Source of the DNA: JAHQVI01 sp963727575
GTDB taxonomy: Bacteria > Pseudomonadota > Alphaproteobacteria > Rhizobiales > Rhodomicrobiaceae
Length of the DNA: 64,000 bases
Direction: 5' to 3'
NCBI GenBank assembly: GCA_963727575.1
Contig: CAVSIA010000011.1
Coordinates: 1 to 64,000 of the forward strand
The translations under genes were made by a program, and so were the position numbers. Shown here one piece after another: positions 28,942 to 37,144 of the stretch (positions are counted from its first letter, which is position 1; every line of letters begins with the position of its first letter). Under the pieces are notes generated by a model, which was not told the DNA's origin, ran no database searches, and was given only the letters and a program-made list of their open reading frames with translations.

Positions 28942-30081
28942 ATGCCGCTGCTCCTGAACGACGAACAGACGATGATGCGCGACACGATTTGCGATTTCAT
29001 CGGCGATAAGGCTCCCGTCGCGCATCTGCGCAAGCTGCGCGACAGTCGCGACGAGACGGGCTTCTCCCGCGAGCTATGGTCCGAATTCGCTGAGATGGGG
29101 CTGTGCGGGCTCATGGTTCCCGAAGCGCATGGCGGCCAGGGGCTGGGCCATGTGGAAGCCGGGCTGGTCATGGAGGAAATCGGCCGCAATCTGACGCCAT
29201 CGCCTTTCCTCTCGACCGCGCTGCTTGCGGCGTCCGCGCTCGCCAGGGCCGGCACTGGCGCGCAGAAGGAGGACTATCTGCCGAAGATCGCCTCCGGCCG
29301 GCTCGTCGCCGCGCTGGCATCGGACGAACGCTCGAAGCACAGCCCATCGGCGATCAGCCTGCGCGCAGAGCGCTCAGGCAACGGCTTCAGGCTGAACGGC
29401 GCCAAGGCCTTCGTCGTCGACGGCCACGTCGCCGACATGCTCATCGTCGCAGCGCGCAGCGCCGGCGGCGACATGGAGGAAAACGGCATCACCCTGTTCC
29501 TCGTCGGCCGGAATGCGCCCGGCATCGAGGTGGAGCGCACGGCCATGGTCGATGCCCATAATGCCGCGCGGATCACCTTCCGCGATGTGGAGGTCACCGC
29601 CGACGCGGTGCTGGGCGAGGTCGACCAGGGCTGGGCTGTCCTCGGCGCCGTGCTGAATGTCGGCCGCGCCGCCATCGCCGCGGAAATGCTCGGCGTGGGC
29701 GAGGGCGCGTTTGCACCGACGATGAGCTATCTGCGCGAGCGCAGGCAATTCGGCCGGACCATCGGCTCTTTCCAGGCGCTTCAGCACCGGGCGGCGCATC
29801 TTTACAGCGAGATCGAGATCACCCGGGCGGCGGTGCTCAAGGCGCTGCAATCGCTCGATGACGCCCCCGCCAAGGCCGCCCGCCATGTCGCGATTGCCAA
29901 GGCCAGGGCGGGAATGACCGGGACGCTCGCCGTGCAAGAGGCCGTGCAGATGCATGGAGGCATCGGCATGACCGACGAATTCGACATCGGCTTCTTCATG
30001 AAGCGCGCCCGCGTCTGCCAGGAGCTGTTCGGTGACGCCAATTTCCAGGCTGCCGAGCTGGCCAGGCTGAACGGCTATTGA
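28942..30081 (+). CDS. Acyl-CoA dehydrogenase (second of a pair)
   Basis: 379 residues, intact. Conserved blocks: GLCGLMVPEAHGGQGLG, substrate/flavin region LVAALASDERS, FRDVEVTADAVLGE, YLRERRQFGRTIGSFQALQH and VQMHGGIGMTDEFDIGFFMK. In the flavin region the usual T-E-P-x-A-G-S is missing (ASDERSKHSPS), which is common in the FAD-poor partner of heterodimeric acyl-CoA dehydrogenases. No obvious catalytic Glu in the usual position. Together with the upstream gene it probably forms an alpha2beta2 enzyme. Substrate unknown. Confidence 0.86.
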   Translation: MPLLLNDEQTMMRDTICDFIGDKAPVAHLRKLRDSRDETGFSRELWSEFAEMGLCGLMVPEAHGGQGLGHVEAGLVMEEIGRNLTPSPFLSTALLAASALARAGTGAQKEDYLPKIASGRLVAALASDERSKHSPSAISLRAERSGNGFRLNGAKAFVVDGHVADMLIVAARSAGGDMEENGITLFLVGRNAPGIEVERTAMVDAHNAARITFRDVEVTADAVLGEVDQGWAVLGAVLNVGRAAIAAEMLGVGEGAFAPTMSYLRERRQFGRTIGSFQALQHRAAHLYSEIEITRAAVLKALQSLDDAPAKAARHVAIAKARAGMTGTLAVQEAVQMHGGIGMTDEFDIGFFMKRARVCQELFGDANFQAAELARLNGY

Positions 30082-30244
30082 GTTCCCGCCACACCGGCAA
30101 GCAACGCGCTCCCAGCGGCAGATTGCGACAGCGCGGCCGATGCCGATAAAGCTTTATAGTCCCGACCGAGACCCCGCGTCGCCATCGCACAATGCGGCCG
30201 TGCCGCGAGCCTTCGAACTCCATCGCTCAAATCTGGGAGCCCGC

Positions 30245-31420
30245 ATGTCGGACCTGATTGCTGATCTGACGCCCTCCGCACTCGCCCTGCCGGAGAGCGG
30301 CATCATGAAAGTGTTCAATTACGGCCGCACCCGCGAGGGGCTGATCGCGCTGTGGGCCGGGGAAGGCGACACGCCGACCGCGGAGCCGATCGGCGCGGCT
30401 GCGAGCGCCGCGCTTGCCGCCGGGCAGACATTCTACACCTATCAGCGCGGGATTCCGCCGCTGCGCGAGGCGATCGCGGCTTACATGTCGCGGCTCTACG
30501 GCCTGCCGATGTCCCCGGAGGCGTTCTTCGTCACGTGCGGCGGCATGCAGGCGATCCAGATGACGGTGCAGCTTCTCGTCGGTCCCGGCGACGAGGTCGT
30601 CGTGCCCGCGCCCGGCTGGCCGAACTTCGCCGGCGCGATCCTGTCGCGTGGCGGGGTGCCGCGTTTCGTGCCGATGCGGTTCGGCGCCGAGGGCTGGACG
30701 CTCGACCTCGACCGGCTGTTCGACGCCTGCACCGACCGCACCCGCGCGATTTTCATCAATTCGCCGTCGAACCCGACCGGATGGACGGCAAACGCGGACG
30801 AGCTGCGCGCGATCCTGGCCTTCGCCCGCAGCCGCGGCCTGTGGATCATCGCCGACGAAATTTATGGCCGGTTCTATTACGAAGGCGATCTCGCGCCGAG
30901 CTTCCAGACCCTGCGCGAGCCGGACGACCGCATTCTGTTCGTCCAGACGTTCTCCAAGTGCTGGGCAATGACCGGCTGGCGCATGGGCTGGCTGCAGGCG
31001 CCGCCCGAACTCGGCCAGACGATCGAGAACCTCATTCAATACAACACATCGGGCGTGCCGAGCTTCCTGCAGCCCGCAGGCGTCGCCGCGCTCAATGACG
31101 GCGAGGCGATTGCGCAGGCCCAGATCGGCCGCGCGCGGGAAGGTCGCGAGATCGTCGGTTCGGCGCTCGAGCCGCTGGGCAATGTCCGCTTTGCCTGGCC
31201 CGCAGGCGCCTTCTACCTGATGTTCGGCATCGAGGGGGAAAACAACTCGCTGGATACGGCGAAACGGGTGGTCGACGAGGCCAATATCGGTCTTGCGCCC
31301 GGAAGTGCGTTCGGTGCCGAAGGCGAGGGCTATTTCCGGCTCTGCTATCAGCGCTCGCCAGACCAGCTGCGGGAGGCCATGGGCCGGCTGACCCACTGGT
31401 TGGAGAAACGCAGCGGCTAG
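30245..31420 (+). CDS. PLP-dependent class I aminotransferase
   Basis: 391 residues from ATG 30245; a longer frame starts at 30140 but the family match begins later. Fold type I aminotransferase: TYQRGIPPLREAIAAYMS, NSPSNPTGW, WIIADEIYGRFYY, and the PLP lysine in FVQTFSKCWAMTGWRMGW. The C-terminal arginine region GYFRLCYQRSPDQLRE would bind the carboxylate. Aspartate-type subgroup I; the amino donor is unresolved. Downstream of the two acyl-CoA dehydrogenases in the same direction (163 bp). Confidence 0.9.
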   Translation: MSDLIADLTPSALALPESGIMKVFNYGRTREGLIALWAGEGDTPTAEPIGAAASAALAAGQTFYTYQRGIPPLREAIAAYMSRLYGLPMSPEAFFVTCGGMQAIQMTVQLLVGPGDEVVVPAPGWPNFAGAILSRGGVPRFVPMRFGAEGWTLDLDRLFDACTDRTRAIFINSPSNPTGWTANADELRAILAFARSRGLWIIADEIYGRFYYEGDLAPSFQTLREPDDRILFVQTFSKCWAMTGWRMGWLQAPPELGQTIENLIQYNTSGVPSFLQPAGVAALNDGEAIAQAQIGRAREGREIVGSALEPLGNVRFAWPAGAFYLMFGIEGENNSLDTAKRVVDEANIGLAPGSAFGAEGEGYFRLCYQRSPDQLREAMGRLTHWLEKRSG

Positions 31421-31557
31421 CGCCGTCGGCGTCGTCTTGCGCCTCGCCTCAAGGCATGGGTGATGCGCTTCTGACCGGATTGCACTTCAAATAAGCACTC
31501 GCGCGCGCTACGCTTTCCTCGACGAACACCGAAACGAAGCAGCGCGGAGTGCCGAGA

Positions 31558-31992
31558 ATGAGCTGGTCGATCCATCATGTGAACTTGCCGGCGACGGATG
31601 TCCGCGCGTCGGCAAGGTTCTACGCGCAGGTCCTCGGACTTGCCGAAGGCCGGTGGACATTTCCACCCGCCGAGCAGGTCGGCCACATCTCCAACGACCC
31701 GGAGCAGCTCACGCTTTTCCCATGCGACACGGCAAGCCAAGGCGCCAATAGCGGGCTGCACCTGATCCTGCCCGAACCCGAATTCGCGCGGAAGAACGCC
31801 CTCGACCACAACCCGTCAATCGGCGGTCATGTGGCGATCCAGGTGACCGATCTCGACGCCGTCATGGAACGCCTGAAGGTGGCCGGCATCCCGTTTTCCT
31901 ATGCCCCGACTTTCGCCATCCCGCACATGCGGCATGTCTATGTCTACGATCCGGCCATGAATCTGCTCGAAATCAATGAGGTGCGGTCATGA
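31558..31992 (+). CDS. VOC (glyoxalase/bleomycin-resistance) family protein
   Basis: 144 residues with two babb-type modules: SIHHVNLPATDVRASARFYA at the N-terminus and GGHVAIQVTDLDAVMERLKV in the second half, ending HVYVYDPAMNLLEINE. Candidate metal ligands are His7/His8, a His in the second module (GHVAIQ) and the final Glu in LLEINE. It overlaps the next dehydrogenase gene by ATGA, so the two work together. Could be an isomerase or lyase of a small-acid catabolic route. Confidence 0.85.
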   Translation: MSWSIHHVNLPATDVRASARFYAQVLGLAEGRWTFPPAEQVGHISNDPEQLTLFPCDTASQGANSGLHLILPEPEFARKNALDHNPSIGGHVAIQVTDLDAVMERLKVAGIPFSYAPTFAIPHMRHVYVYDPAMNLLEINEVRS

Positions 31993-32882
31993 AGCTTGCG
32001 TTTATCGGCCTCGGCGCCATGGGGCGCGGCATGACCGGCGTGCTGCTCGATGCGGGGCATGAGGTCGCCGGGTTCGACCTGTCCGCCGATGCGCTCGCCT
32101 GGCTGGAGAAGCGCGGCGGCAAGCGGGCGGCGAGCGCTGCGGATGCATGTGAGGGAGCGGATGCGCTTGTCCTCATGGTCGTCAATGCGGCCCAGGCCGA
32201 GGCGGCGCTGTTCGACTCCGGCGCCGTGGAGGCGCTTCCCAAAGGCGCGCTGGTGCTGTCCTCCGTCACCATGCCGGCCGAGGCGGCCGAGCGCATCGGC
32301 GTACGGATCGAGGAGGCGGGGAAGCCGTATCTCGATGCGCCGGTTTCGGGCGGAACGGTCGGCGCCGAAGCCGGCACACTGACCTTCATGGCCGCCGGAT
32401 CGGATGCCGCTTATGAAGCCGCGCGGCCGCTGATGGAGGCTATGGGGCGGAACATTTACCGTCTGGGCGATCGCCCCGGCGCGGGCTCGACGATGAAGAT
32501 GGTTCACCAGCTTGCGGCGGGCTGCAATCTCGCCGTTGCGGCGGAGGTGATGAGTTTCGGCGCGCATCTCGGGCTCGATCCGGCGCAGGTGCTGGAGGTG
32601 CTCAACGTCTCCGCAGGCGGCTCGTGGATGATCGCCAATCGCGGCCCCCGCATGCTCACCGAAGGCACCGAGGTGAGCTCGGCGGTCGAGATCTTCGTCA
32701 AGGATCTGGGCATCGTCCTCGACGCGGCACGGTCGGCGCGGTTCCCCGTTCCGATCTCGGCGACGGCGCTCCAGGTGTTTCTCGGCGCATCGTCGGCCGG
32801 TTTCGGTAAATATGACGACAGCCAGGCGACACGCTTCTACGAGAGCCTCGGCGGCCGTCCGGTCCACCGCGAGGAAGACTGA
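31989..32882 (+). CDS. 3-hydroxyisobutyrate-dehydrogenase-family oxidoreductase
   Basis: 297 residues. N-terminal Rossmann motif FIGLGAMGRGMTGVLLDAGH with the aspartate-type NAD(P) selector in FDLSADA. The substrate-binding signature is LDAPVSGGTVGAEAGTL and the catalytic lysine is in GSTMKMVHQLAAG. These are the four standard beta-hydroxyacid dehydrogenase motifs; LtnD/GarR-like enzymes acting on threonate, tartronate or hydroxyisobutyrate are closest in text. Coupled to the VOC gene by a 4-bp overlap. Confidence 0.9.
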   Translation: MKLAFIGLGAMGRGMTGVLLDAGHEVAGFDLSADALAWLEKRGGKRAASAADACEGADALVLMVVNAAQAEAALFDSGAVEALPKGALVLSSVTMPAEAAERIGVRIEEAGKPYLDAPVSGGTVGAEAGTLTFMAAGSDAAYEAARPLMEAMGRNIYRLGDRPGAGSTMKMVHQLAAGCNLAVAAEVMSFGAHLGLDPAQVLEVLNVSAGGSWMIANRGPRMLTEGTEVSSAVEIFVKDLGIVLDAARSARFPVPISATALQVFLGASSAGFGKYDDSQATRFYESLGGRPVHREED

Positions 32883-32904
32883 GGCGCGCCGCATGGGCGA
32901 CGGC

Positions 32905-33472
32905 TCAGGCCGTCGCCTCGTAACTCAGGAATACCTTGCCGTTGCCGAAGGCGCGCGTGCTTGGCGAGCTTCAGCGGCAGCGATCTCTCCAGCCCCTCGA
33001 ACATGGTCCGCCCCGCGCCGAGTACGATCGGGTTCAGCACGATCTGATATTCGTCGATCAACCCCGTCGGCGCGAGCTGGGCGACGATGCTGCCGCTGCC
33101 GAGGATGACGATGTGCGGGCCCGGCTCGGCCTTGATCCTGGCGATTTCCGTAGCGAGGTCGCCTTTGACCAGCACCGTGTTGTTCCAGGATGCGCTGTCC
33201 ATGCTCCGCGACACGACGAGCTTCTTGCCCGCGTTCATCCGCTCGGCGACGACCGAATTGTTTTGCGCTGCCATCGGCGTCGGCCAGTAGCTCACCATCA
33301 GATCGTACGTCACGCGGCCGAGCAGCAGCGTACCATCGCCGCTTGCGTTCCCGGCGATGAATTCGCTGAATTCCGGGTCGTCGCTGCCGGCATGCGCCCA
33401 GCTCAAATCGCCGTCCGCGCCGGTGAAATATCCGTCCAGAGTCACATTATTGAAGACGATGAGCTTACGCAT
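32905..33472 (-). CDS. Dihydrofolate reductase-like protein (RibD C-terminal domain family), frameshift near the end
   Basis: About 188 residues. N-terminus MRKLIVFNNVTLDGYFTGAD, then GTLLLGRVTYDLMVSYWPT and PHIVILGSGSIVAQLAP, the NADPH-binding GxGS. This is the YyaP/YwjB-type small DHFR-like family, function unassigned. One extra base near 32959 throws off the last ~15 residues; corrected, they read AFGNGKVFLSYEATA and stop at 32905. It follows the TetR gene on the same strand (48 bp), so it may be the regulator's target. Confidence 0.83.
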
Positions 33473-33520
33473 GGTTCTATCCCTGGGGGCCGGTTGACGA
33501 AGTTGGCGATGGCGGACGGC

Positions 33521-34132
33521 TTACCGGCGCCGCTTAAAAATCAGCTCCAGATAGCGCCTGAGATGGTCGAGACACTCTCCGGCGGCCTCAACACCATTTT
33601 TTGATTTGGCGAGAACGAACGCACCCTGAAGAACGGCCTGGGTGTAAAGCGCAAGGCTTGCAGCGCTCCAATCGGCGTCGGTCTTGTATGTCCGCATGGC
33701 CTCGGCGATGTCCGCCTCCAGCGTGGCGGCGTGGTCGTCGATACCCTTCTCGCAAGCCTCGCGGATCGGCGGATGGGTGGCATAGACTTCCTGCACCATC
33801 GTCCCCAGCAGGCAAGTGCAGTTCGCCAGATCGCCGCCCAGGATCGCCTTGCGGAAATCCACATAGCCCAGGAGCCGGTCCAGCGGATCGGGCAGATTGC
33901 GATAAGCCGCGGCGGCAAAGCGTGCGTCCGACTTCGCCGAGAAATGCGCGGTCGCCGCCAGCGCGAGATCCTGCTTGCTCTTGAAATGATGGAAGAAACT
34001 GCCCTTCGTCAGACCGGCGCTTTCGCAGACGTCCTCCACCGTGGCCGCCGAATACCCCTTGCTCCGAATGACGCGAAGCGCCGCGTCGAGCAGCTTGGAT
34101 TTGGAGCCTTGAGGTGTCTGTGCTTCAGTCAT
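33521..34132 (-). CDS. TetR/AcrR-family transcriptional repressor
   Basis: 203 residues from ATG 34132. The N-terminal helix-turn-helix is clear: KLLDAALRVIRSKGYSAATV, then EDVCESAGLTKGSFFHHFKS. The C-terminal part has the TetR_C layout with cysteines in DLANCTCLLGTMVQEVY. An upstream in-frame ATG at 34147 lies inside the operator palindrome (34139-34160), so I use the inner start. The perfect palindrome overlapping its own promoter or leader predicts autorepression and control of the downstream DHFR-like gene. Inducer unknown. Confidence 0.92.
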   Translation of the reverse strand: MTEAQTPQGSKSKLLDAALRVIRSKGYSAATVEDVCESAGLTKGSFFHHFKSKQDLALAATAHFSAKSDARFAAAAYRNLPDPLDRLLGYVDFRKAILGGDLANCTCLLGTMVQEVYATHPPIREACEKGIDDHAATLEADIAEAMRTYKTDADWSAASLALYTQAVLQGAFVLAKSKNGVEAAGECLDHLRRYLELIFKRRR

Positions 34133-34138
34133 GAAAAA

Positions 34139-34160
34139 CCATACCAACTGGTTGGTATGG
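34139..34160. promoter_or_regulatory. TetR-type operator: 22-bp perfect palindrome
   Basis: A perfect inverted repeat with two 10-bp arms (CCATACCAAC) around the central TG. Such CATACCAAC half-sites are typical of TetR repressors that control small redox enzymes. It sits 7 bp upstream of the TetR start codon. Confidence 0.85.
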
Positions 34161-34539
34161 AATCAAGGGACTTTCGATTTTGGCGCAAAGAGCGCGAACG
34201 ACCATATGATCAGTGTACAAATAAAATCGCGAGACACGGCACGTCGAAAACCGCGGATCATGCGCCCGTCCGGGCGATGCCGAGCGAAACACGCTTCATC
34301 AATTTGCTGTTACGGAGTAGGGGCTTAGCGTGATGCTCATGGTCTTGCATCCCTTGATTTCCAGTCCCGATTGTTAGCGTTTCCTGAATAGTGAAATCAT
34401 TTCGCGGGGGGTGATTTGCAGCCGCCCGAGCCTTACCTAGCAAAGCGGTGGCACCGATGCGTGCCGCTACGCCGCTTACCCCATCCCTTTACCCTCGGGG
34501 AGAACGGGCAACCGGCGTCCTTAAAAAAAGGAGACTTTC
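34161..34539. other. Intergenic region upstream of the secreted peptides
   Basis: 379 bp without a protein-like frame. It ends with an excellent ribosome-binding site (AAAAAAAGGAGACTTTC) for the first small peptide. No hairpin or operator stands out. Confidence 0.5.
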
Positions 34540-34722
34540 ATGAGCACAATCATTCGTTCCGCGCTTATCGCAGTTGCCGTGTTGACCGGTGCATCTGCCG
34601 CCGCAAACGCTGCGTCGTATCATCCTTATACGGCCGATCGTTCGCACGGCTATGGCTCCGACTACACCTACAACCTGCAGTCGGGCGGCTTCTGGGACGA
34701 ACAGCGCCAGTGGGGCCACTAG
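34540..34722 (+). CDS. Small secreted peptide A (60 residues)
   Basis: Signal peptide MSTIIRSALIAVAVLTGASA with probable cleavage after ANA, leaving a ~36-residue mature peptide rich in Tyr, Gly, His and Ser (SYHPYTADRSHGYGSDY, ending SGGFWDEQRQWGH). No cysteines. The ATG has a very strong Shine-Dalgarno. A paralogue with an almost identical signal peptide lies 64 bp downstream. No family recognised; the aromatic/Gly composition suggests a structural or envelope peptide. Confidence 0.75.
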   Translation: MSTIIRSALIAVAVLTGASAAANAASYHPYTADRSHGYGSDYTYNLQSGGFWDEQRQWGH

Positions 34723-34785
34723 TCCCCGCGGCCTGAGCGCCCTTGGAATCGATCATTCAATCTACAAAAAGCAATCGAGAGAATT

Positions 34786-34953
34786 ATGAGCACAATCATT
34801 CGTTCCGTACCGATCGCGGTCGTGCTGTTGACCGGCACCTCTGCGGTGTCCATGGCAGCCACGCAGAACGGCTATGGCTACAGCAATAGCGACACGTCTG
34901 CGCCGTCATGGCCTCCTGCGAATTTCTGGCAGAAGTTCGAGCGGGGTAGATAG
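34786..34953 (+). CDS. Small secreted peptide B (55 residues), paralogue of peptide A
   Basis: Starts at ATG 34786: MSTIIRSVPIAVVLLTGTSA, then a mature part beginning near AATQNGYGYSNSD and ending PPANFWQKFERGR. The first seven residues, the nucleotides around them and the GYG and FW features match peptide A, so the pair arose by tandem duplication. The ribosome-binding site is weaker (GAGAG) than that of peptide A. A strong hairpin follows 9 bp after its stop. Confidence 0.7.
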   Translation: MSTIIRSVPIAVVLLTGTSAVSMAATQNGYGYSNSDTSAPSWPPANFWQKFERGR

Positions 34954-34962
34954 GCCGGAATT

Positions 34963-34988
34963 GGCAGGTCTCGGGTTCGAGACCTGCC
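34963..34988 (+). terminator. Stable hairpin after the secreted-peptide pair
   Basis: A perfect 11-bp stem GGCAGGTCTCG/CGAGACCTGCC with a GGTT tetraloop, 9 bp after the stop of peptide B. There is no run of T after it, so it may stabilise the 3' end or terminate weakly rather than act as a classical intrinsic terminator. Confidence 0.7.
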
Positions 34989-35056
34989 GGCTTACCCTTG
35001 GACCTGTCGGCGCATTCGGCATTTTACCGAGGCGTATTTTAGTGAAGGATACTCAC

Positions 35057-35459
35057 ATGTCGGTCAGAGTCGCTTTGCTTGCCGCTCTCATCTTTGCGGC
35101 AGGACCATCTTTGGCGACGCCCACCTTCGGTGCGGATCGCAATACCCAGGACCGCGTCGTCAGCGAAGACGCCAAGCTGCAAGCGCCTGCGTCGCGCATA
35201 ACGGTCTTTGTTCCTGGTACTCCCGGTGACATCGTCGGCATCGACGGCCCGAGCAGCAATCTCCCTGTACTCAGGAAGATCGCTGTCGCCGCTTCGATCG
35301 GAAACCGCGACGCGGTCGAGATCTTCTCAGCTTCGGCGCGCCAGTTCGGCGTGAACTCGAGAGCAGATCCAGGACGCGATCTACGGTACGCGGTTGCACA
35401 TCTCGCCGCCCGCTGCCATTGAGCTGCGAGCTGGCGCGGCCGATCAGCCCAGCTACTAG
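35057..35459 (+). CDS. Small secreted protein of unknown function, frameshifted
   Basis: About 133 residues with a signal peptide (VRVALLAALIFAAGPSLATP). The mature part is basic to neutral and helical at the end. In the uninterrupted frame the chain stops at 35422 with unlike residues. Removing one A near 35360 gives NSEQIQDAIYGTRLHISPPA and a stop at 35457-35459. It lies just after the two small secreted peptides in the same direction. No family recognised. Confidence 0.65.
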
Positions 35460-35569
35460 CGCCCCCGTTACGACGCTTCCCTGAGCGTTGCCTGCGAGCC
35501 TCTCCGCCGCCTCTCCCGGTCTGCTTGTTTTCCCAGGGCAGTCCGGGACGCGCGGCGGAGAGCGCCGTT

Positions 35570-36058
35570 TCAGCGATCGGTCAATGCGAGCTTGGCGCCG
35601 AGCGCGACGAACGCTCCGGCAAAAGTGCGGCGCATCCAGGTCAGCACCCTCGGGCGCGAGATGACGTGGCTTCGGATCGTGGCGGCGAACAGGCCGTAGC
35701 CGACAAAGACGGCGAATGTGAGCAGCATGAAGACGATGCTCATTTCGAGCATCAACGGTAGGTGATGCGGGTCGCCGGCATCCACGAATTGCGGCAGAAA
35801 CGCAAAGAAGAAAATCGAGAGCTTCGGATTGAGCAGGTTGACCACAACCGCCGATGCGATGATGTCGCGCGCGGGACGCGGTGCGGTTTCGCCGTCCACT
35901 TTGAGCGTGCCGTGCTCGCGCACCGTCGCCCAGGCCATGTAAAGCAGATACGCGACGCCGAGATATTTAAGGGTCTGGAACGCGACCGCGCTGGTATGCA
36001 GGAGCGCCGCCAGGCCGGTGATCGCCGCCGCCATATGTGGGATGATGCCGAGCGGCCG
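35570..36058 (-). pseudogene. LysE/RhtB-family exporter, truncated at its N-terminus
   Basis: The C-terminal ~160 residues of a LysE/RhtB amino-acid exporter: LGIIPHMAAAITGLAALLH, TLKYLGVAYLLYMAW, NLLNPKLSIFFFAFLPQFVD (the NPK signature) and a final helix. The first ~45 residues, including the P-G-P motif helix, are missing. Homology stops at about 36058, exactly where the oppositely oriented neighbour also begins without its N-terminus. This marks a deletion or a misjoin. A start at Met 36034 would leave too little for a working transporter. Confidence 0.8.
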
Positions 36059-36558
36059 GCCCGTCGATCCTGCAAATCCTGGATCATGAGAAGTGGGACC
36101 GCCTCGGCCGCGGCCAAATCCGCAGCGCCATTGCCGGCCGCCCCGCCACTCTCGGCAAGGCCATCGACCTGCTCGCGCTCACCTGCCGGGTGCTTTCCCA
36201 AAACGGTCTTCCGGTGAAAGGCTGCATCATTCCTTCCCTGCATGTGCTGATGTTCGACGGCACGATCGCGGGCGACGGGGCGGTCGAGCGAATGCTGTTG
36301 ACCGGGATGGCCGGCGATCTCGTCGGCGTGGCCGGCGCAACCAAGCTGCCATTGGCGGCCATTCGAAGCGCCATATCGGGTGATACTTTGCCTTACCGCG
36401 CGGCGTCCGAATTATCCCTGGCGCTCGATCGGATCATCCTGAAGCAAACCCGGCTCGTGGTCGCCTCGACGCTGCTAAATGCGGACGACGGCTCCTCGAA
36501 GCGGCGTGAAGCGGTCGATCTCGGCGCCGCGGCAGCACGCCTGTACCTCAAACCATGA
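36059..36558 (+). pseudogene. Unrecognised gene, 5'-truncated at the lysE junction
   Basis: The frame is open from 36046 but has no start codon before a GTG at 36190, and protein-like text begins at once with SILQILDHEKWDRLGRGQIR. About 165 residues remain, including LPVKGCIIPSLHVLMFDG and TGMAGDLVGVAGATKLPLAA, with alternating hydrophobic segments. I do not recognise it. Its stop overlaps the start of the next gene by ATGA, so it formed a translationally coupled pair with the membrane protein. Whether translation now starts at GTG 36190 is unknown. Confidence 0.5.
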
Positions 36559-37118
36559 GCGAACCCGGACGAAGCACCCCGACCATGAAAGATGCGTTGC
36601 TGATCGAATATGAGAAGCTGAAGGACGAGCAGCGCGCCCGGATCTCGTTCAGGGAGAATCTGTTCTACATCGCGCTCATCGTCGTCGGCGCGGTGTTCTC
36701 GTCGCTGCTGTCGATCTCCAATTTCGACGTCGGCTATCTGGCGATCACTCCGATCTTGTTCGTGATCTCAAACACTTACTATTACAATGACGATATGGTC
36801 AGCCAGATGAATATCTATTTCCGCGAAGTGCTGGCGCCTCGGGTCGCGGCCGCGACCAAATCCAGACCCGAGGAGGTGTTTTACTGGGAGACCTTCAATC
36901 GTACGCCCCGCCGAATACGGCGCAGGATCTATACGATGTTCGCCAACCTGATCCTCTATCCGGGGGCGTCAGCGGCGGGGTTGGCAATCTTCATCATCCG
37001 GAAGGGCCACCTGGATCGCGTCGAAACTGCCGCGGCTATCATCTGTGGTCTGATCACGGCTTTGATGCTGGTGCAGGTCTTGTTTTACTCGGACCTATTC
37101 CCCGAGCGGCGGCGATAG
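36555..37118 (+). CDS. Four-helix membrane protein of unknown function
   Basis: 187 residues. An N-terminal helix IEYEKLKDEQRARISFREN leads into two adjacent membrane helices (about 36-60 and 62-85), a cytoplasmic stretch (EEVFYWETFNRTPRRIRRRI), and two more helices (about 125-145 and 155-178). The EYEKLKxEQ-R-I-x-x-RxN start is one I associate with membrane partners in small two-gene modules, but I cannot name a family. Coupled by ATGA to the broken upstream gene. Confidence 0.65.
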   Translation: MSEPGRSTPTMKDALLIEYEKLKDEQRARISFRENLFYIALIVVGAVFSSLLSISNFDVGYLAITPILFVISNTYYYNDDMVSQMNIYFREVLAPRVAAATKSRPEEVFYWETFNRTPRRIRRRIYTMFANLILYPGASAAGLAIFIIRKGHLDRVETAAAIICGLITALMLVQVLFYSDLFPERRR

Positions 37119-37144
37119 TCGTCGCGCTCGAAAGCCTCCGCCGA

